A stretch of DNA of 64,000 nucleotides from Sarcocystis neurona. Lineage: Eukaryota; Apicomplexa; Conoidasida; Eucoccidiorida; Sarcocystidae. Every line of letters begins with the position of its first letter. Position 1 is the stretch's first letter. Positions 59,201 through 64,000 of this stretch are shown one piece after another. The stretch is from NCBI GenBank assembly GCA_000727475.1, contig KL647288.1, positions 5,043,122-5,107,121 of the forward strand. Direction: 5' to 3'. The notes under the pieces are model-generated. The model saw only the letters and a program-made list of their open reading frames with translations. It was not told the DNA's origin and searched no databases. Made by a program: the position numbers and the translations under genes.

Positions 59201-62200
59201 TCGCTCTCTTCTCTCTGTCTCTGTCTCTCTGTCTCTGTCTCCCTCTGGCTCTCTGTCTCCCTCTGGCTGTCTGCTTCCCTCTGTCTCTCTGTCTCTGTCT
59301 CTCTATCTCTGTCTCGCTGGCTCTCCGGCTCTCTCTCTCATCTCTTGCTGTCTGGCCCCGTCTCTCTGTCTCTGTCTCCCTGGCTCTCCGTCTATCTCCG
59401 GCCGTCTCTCTGTCTCTGTGTCTCTGGCTCTGTCGCTGTCTCTTGATCTCCATGTCTGTGTCTCGACAAGGCAGCAGCACGCGCGCGTGCCCGAACACGT
59501 CTCTATCTGTCTGTGTCTGTGTGTCTCCCTAACGCGTGGTCCTTCTTTTTTGACTCTTTCGAGTCTCCTGTACCTGTTCCGCCTCTCTTCATCTGCTGCT
59601 GTCGCTGAACCTCGGACGCTGCTGTCGCCGCCATCTGCCGCCGCCTTCCCTCTGCGCCCCGCTGCTGTGCCACGTGCTGCTGCTGTTGCAGCGAATGGGA
59701 GCGATGGCCCTGACGCATCTCATCAGCGACATCGTAGAAACGCGGGCGAGACTGGGCATGCATTACGGCACGGTGCTGCTGCCGGACTCTCTCCTCGCCC
59801 ACCTGCCCGAGATGCACATGCTTATCACCGAAGTAGACGCATGCTTCGAACGTAAGGTGCAGCCGCTGCGGCAACAGCCGCACAAGTACCGGGAGCCGCA
59901 CCAGCGAAACAACGGAAGAAGCAGCAGCAGCAACAGCAACCGCAGCAGCAGTAGGAGCAGCGAACGCCACAGCAAGAGGAGCGCGACGGCAGGAGCAAGA
60001 GCAACAGCAGAACGCAGCAGCAACAGCAGCATGGGCAGCAGCACCAGGAGGGGCAGCAGCAACAGCAGCAAGACCAGCAGTACCAGGAGGAGCCCCTCTC
60101 GGTAGAAATGCCGCTGAAAAAAGGGAAGCAGCAAGTTCTTGGCTGCGCCACGCGCCCTTAGATAGCAGCGAAGAGAGGGGCTGCACGTACCTGTCCTTCA
60201 CCACTCCTGAAGCGAGCCCAAAGTACGCACGCGTGTGGATATATGCGTGTGGTGTAGGACCAGGGCGTAGCGTATTTTCGACTGACCGTCCTAGCTGCAG
60301 CAACAGCAAAACGCGTGCGTCTTTTCTCTCTCTCTGCCTCTCTTTCCTTGCGCCGCATACATGTGTGTAGGAGTGGAACACAGCTCTGACAAGTCGCTGC
60401 TGCTGCTGCGGCTGCTGTGGAGCCATGGCTGCTGCATGCCTGGATTCCCTGGTGGTCGTATTACTCTGCTGAGTAGGCGGCTTACTAACATCCCTACGGG
60501 CAGCCTTCTTCGAAATTGTCGCACGCTGCATGCAGGTGCCACGCATGCTCACCAACGCTGGAATATTATTAACTTGCAGTCTTCGACTGCTTTCTCTACT
60601 CTGTCCTCGCTGTATATATAGGCTTCCCTCACTTGATGTCTCCACACAGAGACACAGCTTTTATATACGTACGAACTTGTCGCGCCAAGATTTTGGTAGA
60701 GTGCTCCATGGCCGAGTAGACGATCGACGACCAACGGCCAGAGTTGAGGCGCACATACTTCCTCTGACACTCAGACCTTGAGCGTACAACATATATCAAT
60801 GTAAACAAAACCACGCACGCAGACGCACGTGCCTCCTCAAGCACTTACATATAACGATTCATATACACATATATATACATATATATATATATATATTTAA
60901 ATGCACTCCTGCACATAAGCATAGGTACACGCGTAGACGTAAATCCACCCGTATATCTATATCTATGTATATGCCCTTTTATACGTAAGCGTAGGTTCAG
61001 GCGTACACGTAAACCCGTCTTTATTTACGTACTTACTTGCATATATATATGCACATAGATTTGTCTGTGTACCTCTGTGTGTGTAGATCAAGATATGAAT
61101 GTATTCTCGTGGTATCACACACGAAGACTGGTAGGGAAGGAGCACGTGATGCAGCATGTGGCTACGGCGGTAGATATATATATATATACACGTGTGTACC
61201 TAGATTTATATACGCGTGTCTACGTGTATAGTTATATATACAACCCTGTCAAAGCGGCGAACATGTGCTGCAGTGTAGGACTGCCGCTGCATGCGCCCTT
61301 GCCCCAGTCCGCACGAGAGGCCTGCAGGCATTCAGAAACTTCTGCTTGCTTTCTATACGCGTGTACGTAAGATAAGTCCAAATTTAGGATATGCTGCCTA
61401 CATCATATAACTTGGTTTCAGACATGCACAGGCGGGTGGGGCGAGAAGGATCCGTGGGCATGGCGAATATACATACACAGGGAGAAGACACCAGTACGGT
61501 TGCTGGCCTCCAATTAGGAAGAACAGCATCCCTAGTATGCATAAGAATAGACGTCACCAGGAAACACTTGCACATTAACACGTCTTTCTGTATATATATA
61601 TATATATATATCTATAAGTATGCCTCATATATGTATATATATATATATATGTATAGGCATATATACATACATACATACATACATGTGTGTGTGTGTGTGT
61701 CTGGACGTAGGTGTGTATGTGTGTACGTCGGCATGTATGTATGTATGTACGTATGTATGTGTGTGTGTGTGTATGTTATGTAAGTAAGTATGTATGTACG
61801 TGTGTATGTATGTGTATGCGTGTAGGTATCTATCTATGTATCTGTGTATCTATCTATCTATGTATCTATGTGTCTACGTATCTATGTGTCTACGTATCTA
61901 TGTGTCTATGTATCTAAGTATCTATGTATGTATCTGTGTGTGTGTGTACATATATTTTATCTGTATGCACGAATGTATGAACACTTGTGTAAGTATTTGG
62001 GTGTATGTATACATGTGACGCGTATCTATATGCGTGAAACTCTTTGTACATAGATGGGTGTGTATACGTGTGTGTGTACCGATCTATGAAGCGAAAGAAA
62101 TTCGGCCAACGACCGCCCTGCTTAACTTTTCCGTTGTGCGTGACTGTAAATGTGTGTGTATGACACAACGCAGGAGGATTCTACGCGGAGTCAGAGGAAG

Positions 62201-62310
62201 GCCTGGAGCTTCTGCGCGCTCGTTTGACTCCCTGGAGTGCGGCATTGTTCAGCAGTCTCCCCAAAAATATTCAGTGGCAGCTAGCCTTCAGCAAAGACCA
62301 GGCTAGAAGA
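32551..62310 (+). CDS. PFK-like protein, fused beta-alpha type (gene span, 14 exons modelled, 3' end outside window)
   Basis: Blocks of the two-domain apicomplexan and plant PPi-type 6-phosphofructokinase appear in order: beta half in exons 1-6, alpha half in exons 6-14. Exons: 32551-35250, 36636-36877, 38824-38986, 40112-40992, 41866-42622, 44390-45370, 45614-46312, 51992-52460, 52802-53119, 54713-54902, 55892-56102, 57603-57791, 59692-59851, 62174-62310. Together they give 2,699 in-frame codons with every phase consistent. Family members are usually about 1,200-1,400 residues; the excess is Ala, Gln, Ser and Glu repeats between conserved blocks. Normal members phosphorylate fructose 6-phosphate in the cytosol. 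Here the beta half reads PHSARGD where PKTIDGD is expected and lacks MGR, and the alpha half reads GGASA, TVDNG and SGK, so catalysis is doubtful. The last alpha blocks (GYxGR, YALG) must lie beyond 62.3 kb. Confidence 0.65.
35251..36635 (+). other. PFK intron 1, CTG-rich 3' half
   Basis: GTGAGG donor; the acceptor is CTCCTTCTCCTGCAG. Positions 36,180-36,630 are CTG-sense repeats running into the splice site. A duplicated GGGAGAACTGCTGCTCGA word lies near 35,760-35,840. No coding was seen. Confidence 0.6.
36636..36877 (+). CDS. PFK-like exon 2: altered catalytic segment of the beta half
   Basis: Reads LAHRFLQEGLRTRVIGVPHS, then ARGDLYLYDFLPLTLGFDSA, and YYHFIRCSSSNLTLECALQT. The family sequence is VIGVPKTIDGDLKN...GFDTA and YYHFxRLMGRxxSHxTLECALQT. 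Thus the catalytic Asp of TIDGD is Arg (residue 922) while the second Asp is kept (924), and the MGR motif is missing through a short deletion. It enters in phase 0 and leaves in phase 2 at ACCAG|GTACGA. Confidence 0.75.
36878..38823 (+). other. PFK intron 2
   Basis: Donor GTACGA, acceptor GAATTTATAG. It contains a CTG/GCTGCC array (37,075-37,255) and a TA-rich patch (38,630-38,665). Open frames across the CTG array are repeat shadows. Confidence 0.55.
37075..37255 (+). repeat. CTG/GCTGCC trinucleotide array in PFK intron 2
   Basis: Nearly uninterrupted CTG with CCG and TTG variants over 180 bases; open in all six frames. Confidence 0.85.
38824..38986 (+). CDS. PFK-like exon 3, beta half
   Basis: Completes the phase-2 codon and reads RPTMCITGLE, then WTLEEVVARVCDTVVKRKHL and GSGTVLLSEELVEHLVE. 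This is the expected THPNxCIxGEE...GxxxGTVLIPEGLIEFIPE block. It ends in phase 0 at GAG|GTAGGG. Confidence 0.75.
38987..40111 (+). other. PFK intron 3 with CTG array and TATG microsatellites
   Basis: A CTG-rich array starts just after the donor (39,005-39,190), TA/TATG tracts lie at 39,465-39,610 and 39,870-40,035, and the acceptor is GTTCGTTGGGCAG. Nothing coding is recognised. Confidence 0.55.
39870..40035. repeat. TATG/TA microsatellite
   Basis: GTATATATG and TATGTATG words repeat over about 165 bases inside PFK intron 3. Confidence 0.8.
40112..40992 (+). CDS. PFK-like exon 4, beta half with large Ala/Glu insertion
   Basis: Starts MTPLRETIAELL in phase 0, continuing the PExxxLIAEL helix. 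About 170 residues of Ala/Glu/Gly-rich insertion follow. The family sequence resumes at EELVSQLLPPRLARAFRLLP and LLLQRDCKGRPLLPAIEAEA, matching LxPxxxxxFxxLPxxIxxQLLLERDxxGN...IExE. It ends in phase 2 at CG|GTGAGA. An intron inside the insertion cannot be excluded. Confidence 0.65.
40993..41865 (+). other. PFK intron 4
   Basis: Contains (TA)n tracts at 41,016-41,040 and 41,160-41,295. From 41,725 it is CTG/CGG-rich up to the acceptor CCGCTCTGCAG. Confidence 0.6.
41866..42622 (+). CDS. PFK-like exon 5, beta half GxEGR block
   Basis: One base completes Arg, then come YRLHYLGQEGRCPLPTRFDC, LGYALGHAAAAAVALQLTGY and IRNLHAPLCCWEACAVPL. These match HFFGYEGRCxxPxxFD, YxLGYxAA and the NLxAPVEEWxxxGVPL block. 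A Gln/Ala-rich insertion follows, then SPTSTLYNCYQRLKDSWK, matching the YxxxxxxREKW helix. The exon ends at a GC donor, AAG|GCAAGC. Confidence 0.72.
42623..44389 (+). other. PFK intron 5, GC-AG type
   Basis: The exon boundary is fixed by the family spacing W-x5-YRSPGP: DSWK plus VYCLYRSPGP. The donor is therefore GCAAGC, not GT, and the acceptor is TGCTGTGTAG. The intron holds a tandem CCTTCCxGCTGTGATTGCTG-like repeat (42,660-42,790), a CTG array (42,795-42,845) and TA tracts (43,215-43,385, 43,570-43,612, 44,045-44,300). Confidence 0.6.
44045..44300. repeat. TA tracts with ACCTACATACCAGT-type spacer copies
   Basis: TATATA runs alternate with four copies of a TACCTACxTACCARTxCA spacer, period about 38-45 bases. 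Confidence 0.75.
44390..45370 (+). CDS. PFK-like exon 6: end of beta half and interdomain linker
   Basis: Starts VYCLYRSPGPATFAPSA, the YRxPGPIQFxGP signature that closes a beta domain. A Cys/Ala patch, a Gln-rich run, an acidic stretch (ESGSDDCLCEYEEWGEDSVR), and MLLSQFLGMARTLQQVQPLQ and GPIFARLDGL follow, then more Ala/Gln. The exon ends CRRRLQ at donor GCAG|GTATGT in phase 0. The linker is not recognised outside the family. Confidence 0.58.
45614..46312 (+). CDS. PFK-like exon 7: alpha-half N-terminus
   Basis: Starts LERLKYQPKLPHVFNQAF, the standard opening of a PFP-type domain, and continues to KMIFPLTHQLRAVEIVPL, matching FPKTYGQPxVxFV. A Pro/Ala/Gln-rich insertion follows. It ends SSRAQD in phase 0 at donor GTAGGT. 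Its 3' acceptor lies 5.7 kb away. Confidence 0.65.
47806..48378 (-). CDS. Hypothetical protein, 190 aa, antisense inside PFK intron 7
   Basis: A complete ATG-to-TAG frame on the minus strand: MCQLPSEKSFVAQTRPGHAP, then an amphipathic Leu-rich region (LLQLLLPTRLLSSLRGVQL), a seven-residue Gln/His run, PARVFWAQKLLCMQRESESL, and a basic Gln/His tail. Codons favour G or C in third position, and the CAG repeat is in the coding sense here. No signal peptide or known domain was seen. Minus-strand frames at 48,884-48,480 also look protein-like and could be an upstream exon. Confidence 0.42.
   Translation of the reverse strand: MCQLPSEKSFVAQTRPGHAPLVTSGVPTTCTAHAEGRHSTDREPLQLLLQLLLPTRLLSSLRGVQLPRSLQSALLRLFPGAKALRLETAASVPTQQQQQQHEDERPARVFWAQKLLCMQRESESLTVCATTTLPQLLLSPTEETTMSLHSTRRLGAASATPTHACTSQRDKRGDEQQPRALPGTRHDGLL
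49031..49368. repeat. Five diverged copies of GRTTNGRCYAGGAAARCC separated by TA-rich spacers
   Basis: Copies start near 49,031, 49,105, 49,163, 49,307 and 49,349. The third is also present inverted as part of the palindrome. No known element is recognised. Confidence 0.65.
49169..49220. repeat. Perfect 52-nt palindrome
   Basis: The 20-nt arm GCCAGGAAAATCCTATATAA and its exact reverse complement flank (TA)6, so the full 52 nt are self-complementary. It lies in PFK intron 7. Confidence 0.9.
50740..51330. repeat. GTATAT/ACACAT and TATC microsatellite region
   Basis: Repeated CACATATCTGxGCATGTATA-like units (50,880-51,070) are followed by TATCTATC and CTCTCTC words (51,110-51,190) and (TA)n. 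Confidence 0.75.
51992..52460 (+). CDS. PFK-like exon 8: Ala-rich insertion in the alpha half
   Basis: Acceptor TTCTGGTCTGCAG; the frame starts IESDGEAESFPAGGRAVAA in phase 0, matching exon 7, and runs through an Ala-rich region with RKYARSTSEERVGPLEGVDA. It ends in phase 1 at GCTG|GTGAGC. No family motif lies inside it, so it rests on splice sites, phase and an acidic start. Confidence 0.42.
52802..53119 (+). CDS. PFK-like exon 9: start of the alpha Rossmann core
   Basis: Two bases complete Gly, then a Gln/Ser-rich part and GFHALRFASKTGVKSAEPLR, followed by VAICFL. PLRVAICFLG matches the first strand (LRVGVVxSG) before the GGQAPGG loop. It ends in phase 1 at CTAG|GTGTGT, so the Gly codon is completed by the next exon. 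Confidence 0.55.
53120..54712 (+). other. PFK intron 9, strongly pyrimidine-biased
   Basis: From 53,200 to 54,710 the plus strand is C+T-rich, with TCTTCTTC and CCTCCTCCTCC runs at 54,190-54,260. The antisense frames read Lys/Arg/Glu runs and are judged compositional shadows. The acceptor is CTGTTGGTGCAG. Confidence 0.55.
54713..54902 (+). CDS. PFK-like exon 10: alpha GGQAPGG loop
   Basis: Reads GRQAPGGLNAILGVLDYLES, then VGMLGGLLGLVNCWSTPITR and LFRNQGGLDFLCR. The family sequence is SGGQAPGGHNVIxGxxD, GFxGGPxGI and YRNxGGFDxIxSGR. Leu replaces the His after PGG. It ends in phase 2 at TGTCG|GTAAGA. Confidence 0.78.
54903..55891 (+). other. PFK intron 10
   Basis: TA-rich at 55,040-55,380 with a 27-nt tandem repeat, then TATG words to 55,550. 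It is CTG-rich from 55,655 to the acceptor GTTGCTGCTGCAG. Confidence 0.6.
55254..55345. repeat. 27-nt tandem repeat, TA-rich
   Basis: The unit AATAGATATATGTGTATATA plus TGCGTAT occurs at 55,254, 55,281 and 55,308, with diverged copies on both sides. Confidence 0.8.
55892..56102 (+). CDS. PFK-like exon 11: alpha GGxxS and TIDxD segments
   Basis: Reads RTTEHFRSAAELQQCLETVA, LDGLVLLGGASAVSNAALL and CVICIPMTVDNGLPFIEA. The family gives LVVIGGDDSNTNAALL and VPxTIDGDLK. The GGD acid is Ala, TxD is kept, and the second Asp is Gly. It ends in phase 0 at GCC|GTAAGC. Confidence 0.78.
56103..57602 (+). other. PFK intron 11
   Basis: A CAG-sense repeat block with a diverged GTCAGCAGACAAAGCA unit (56,220-56,370) and more CAG to 56,760; a duplicated ACACTCATAGCTTGGT word (56,778-56,820); then a CTG/TTGCT array (57,280-57,600) ending in TGTGTGCTGCAG. 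Confidence 0.55.
57280..57600 (+). repeat. CTGCTGTTGCT array before PFK exon 12
   Basis: About 320 bases of 12-15 nt CTG/TTGCT units ending at the 3' splice site. Confidence 0.85.
57603..57791 (+). CDS. PFK-like exon 12: alpha GFDT and MGR block
   Basis: Exactly 63 codons: CIGHDTVCRVFSSIIGSLMT, WYFIRVSGKSLSHSTAECAL, THPTLVLINEEVEQK. The family sequence is xGFDTVC...YWYFIRLMGRxxSHxALECALQTHPNxVxLGEEV. GFDT is GHDT and MGR is SGK, but Ser-His after it is kept. Both ends are phase 0; donor AAG|GTAACG. Confidence 0.8.
57792..59691 (+). other. PFK intron 12 with CTG arrays and a CTCTCTGT minisatellite
   Basis: CTG-rich from 57,820 to 58,760, pyrimidine minisatellite at 58,990-59,470, CTG again up to the acceptor CTGCTGCTGTTGCAG. 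Long plus frames across it are shadows. Confidence 0.6.
58990..59470 (+). repeat. CTCTCTGTCTCC minisatellite
   Basis: About 480 bases of CTCTCTGTCTC, CTGGCTCTC and CGTCTCTCT units on the plus strand in PFK intron 12. Confidence 0.85.
59692..59851 (+). CDS. PFK-like exon 13, alpha half
   Basis: Reads RMGAMALTHLISDIVETRAR, LGMHYGTVLLPDSLLAHLPE and MHMLITEVDACFE. The family gives LxxIxxxIxxRxxxGKNYGVVLIPEGLIEFIPExxxLIxEI. It leaves in phase 1 at GAAC|GTAAGG. A read-through frame to TAG at 60,105 is Ser-rich and probably intron. Confidence 0.78.
59852..62173 (+). other. PFK intron 13
   Basis: AGC-sense repeats at 59,915-60,090, (TA)n and ATACAT tracts at 60,855-61,030, and GTAT/TCTA microsatellites at 61,590-62,030. 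The acceptor ACACAACGCAG has little pyrimidine. No coding is recognised. Confidence 0.55.
61590..62030. repeat. (TA)n, GTAT and ATCT/GTCT microsatellites
   Basis: TA runs at 61,592-61,650, ATAC and GTGT runs at 61,665-61,700, then TATGTATC/TATGTGTC/TACGTATC words to about 61,930. Confidence 0.8.
62174..62310 (+). CDS. PFK-like exon 14, alpha half
   Basis: Two bases complete Arg, then GFYAESEEGLELLRARLTPW and SAALFSSLPKNIQWQLAFSK follow, matching LTPWxxALFxxLPxxIxxQL. It probably ends in phase 0 at AGA|GTGCGT. The remaining alpha blocks are expected further right. Confidence 0.62.
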
Positions 62311-64000
62311 GTGCGTCTTTGCTGTCATATGTATATGTATGCGTGTGCCTCTGCTCTCACATGTATATGTGTATTACAGTGTAGGTCTGCGTCATCCATC
62401 TGTATGGCGACAAAGGCAGATGTATCTGCGGGTGCACCTGTAGGCGTACAAATGTTTGAAACTCTCTCTCTATATATACATATATATATACGTATATATT
62501 TTTATATGTGTTCTCGTGGTTGTGAAGAACACGCATTTATTGAATTAATTGTATGTCCACGCGCGTGTGTGTGTAGGTCAAGGGACCTCCGGCTCGTCAG
62601 CAGAGAACGGGGGCACGCACATTCACACACACGTATATACTCACGGCCGCGCATCCGGCGGTGGCTCTGTGTCTCTCTATCGCCCTCCAGACTCGCACGT
62701 GCTGTGGATACAAATCACCAGCCCTGCGTTCTCTGACGACCACCTGAAATTTCCTCGCGTACGTACTTCAGGCCCGAAGCCCCTCCCCGGCACAGAAGGT
62801 GTACACCTCCTTATATACGTATGTGTGCGTCTATATACATGCATACGATGCATACATATGTATATGCAAGCCCGCCAGCGAGAAGTGTTTATGTATTTAT
62901 ACAGGTGGCTATCCGTGTATATTTGTGTATGCTGGGCAAGTATATATGGACATATGTGCGTATATATACAAACATACACGCATGCAGACACATATACATA
63001 CACACGCAGGCCAGCGTAAGGTGTGTACGTATTAGTGTATGTGCGCGTACGTACACGTATGCTGAACAAGTATGTATGTATGTACATGGGTGTAATCCGG
63101 CATTAAGTATGTATTAGTATACTCATATACGCATTAGGATTTACATATACTTTACCTATATATATATGTATATATACGTATATGGTTGTGTGTCTCTGTG
63201 CACACACATGTGTATAGATGTACAAGAATAAAAAGGTGTTCATGTGTGTCTTTGTACGTAGACAGAAACAGACCAGCAGGAGCCTGCCATCAATGACTCA
63301 TGGAGAAAGGAGGAGAGTCGTGTACTCTGGATCTCTGTAGACGTAGTGCAGCGTGGGACTCCGTACTTAAAAGTGAAAAGACACACCCAACTATATCTGC
63401 ATGACTGTCTCTCTATATAATATATATGTATATATATATATGTAGACGTACTGCGTTGCAGGTTGTTTTCTGCAGCGCGCTACAGATATGTGTATGTGTG
63501 GATGTACGTGGGTTGTTGAACGAACGTGTAGATATGTTCGCATGCGTGATTCGACGTGCCTGTTTGCTGTGCGCCTGCGGAAAGTCGGCTACTCTGCAGC
63601 TCTGCCTGCTTGACGAAGACTTCCGTGGTAGAGATAATTTTTTTCTTCCTGATGCTGGGACGACATAGGGGCAGAGCTTTTGCTGCTGCAGCTGCATCTT
63701 ACATTGAAGCCGCAGCGGCAGACCGCGTGCCCGCTGCTGGCCGTGTTAATCTTAAGTAGCGTCTGATGCTGCTACTCCTCCTGCTGCTTCTGCTGCTGCT
63801 GCTGCCGCTCCTGCTGCTGCTCACGCTGCTGCTGCCGCTGCTGCTGCTGCTCACGCTGCTGCTGCTGCTCACGCTGCTGCTGCTGCTGCTCACGCTGCTG
63901 CTGCTGCTGCTGCTGCTCACGCTGCTGCTGCTGCTGCTGCTGCTCACGCTGCTGCTGCTGCGCTGCTGCTGCTGCTGCGCCTGCTGCTGCTGCTCCTGCT
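62311..64000 (+). other. Probable further PFK intron(s)
   Basis: TA/GTATAT tracts (62,460-62,510, 62,800-63,230, 63,410-63,450) and no recognised PFK block. A phase-0 open stretch after TTTGTACGTAG (63,262-63,420, starting TETDQQEPAINDSWRKEES) is a weak exon candidate with no family match. Confidence 0.4.
63766..64000 (+). repeat. CTG array with CTCACG interruptions, at the right edge
   Basis: CTG runs broken by regularly spaced CTCACG units of 15-24 nt period, continuing to the window end. The antisense reads a Ser run with Val. Confidence 0.9.

Noticed and set aside
58622..59446. Plus-strand Leu/Ser/Cys-rich frames of more than 200 codons, looking membrane-like
   Set aside because: They are readings of CTG and CTCTCTGT repeats within PFK intron 12, located between two exons with matching phases.

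Overview
The window looks like nuclear DNA of a coccidian apicomplexan, most likely an Eimeria species. The grounds are very dense CAG/CTG trinucleotide repeats read out as long Ser, Gln, Ala and Leu runs, repeat-rich stretches alternating with repeat-poor ones, intron-rich genes, TA/GTATAT microsatellites between and inside genes, and a 6-phosphofructokinase-like gene of the fused beta-alpha type used by apicomplexans. There is no sign of bacterial gene organisation. All gene models come from reading frames, splice-site consensus, phase bookkeeping and remembered family motifs; no search was run.

Layout. (1) Positions 1 to about 7 kb: a minus-strand gene. Its last visible exon is open from 4073 down to base 1, so the ORF leaves the window. 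(2) About 7.6 to 22 kb: a plus-strand gene whose huge open frame contains dispersed segments resembling a METTL2/6/8-type methyltransferase followed by a FAM86/Methyltransf_16-type methyltransferase, as in plant two-domain METTL proteins, separated by hundreds of residues of repeats. (3) About 23.7 to 31.3 kb: a second minus-strand gene of unknown function, seen as several protein-like fragments around a repeat-poor stretch (25.7-28.3 kb). (4) About 32.5 kb to at least 62.3 kb: a plus-strand PFK-like gene of at least 14 exons. Splice phases agree across all 13 introns, and the conserved blocks appear in family order, beta half first, then alpha half. A 190-codon ORF lies antisense inside its largest intron. 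(5) The last 235 bases are a CTG array.

Functionally, the PFK-like protein belongs to the glycolytic phosphofructokinase family, but several active-site motifs are changed in both halves, so it may be a pseudoenzyme or regulatory paralogue. The methyltransferase-like protein would act on tRNA or protein if active. The two minus-strand genes are not recognised. Repeat orientation is a useful guide: CAG-sense repeats tend to lie in exons, while CTG-sense repeats cluster in introns, often running up to the 3' splice site.
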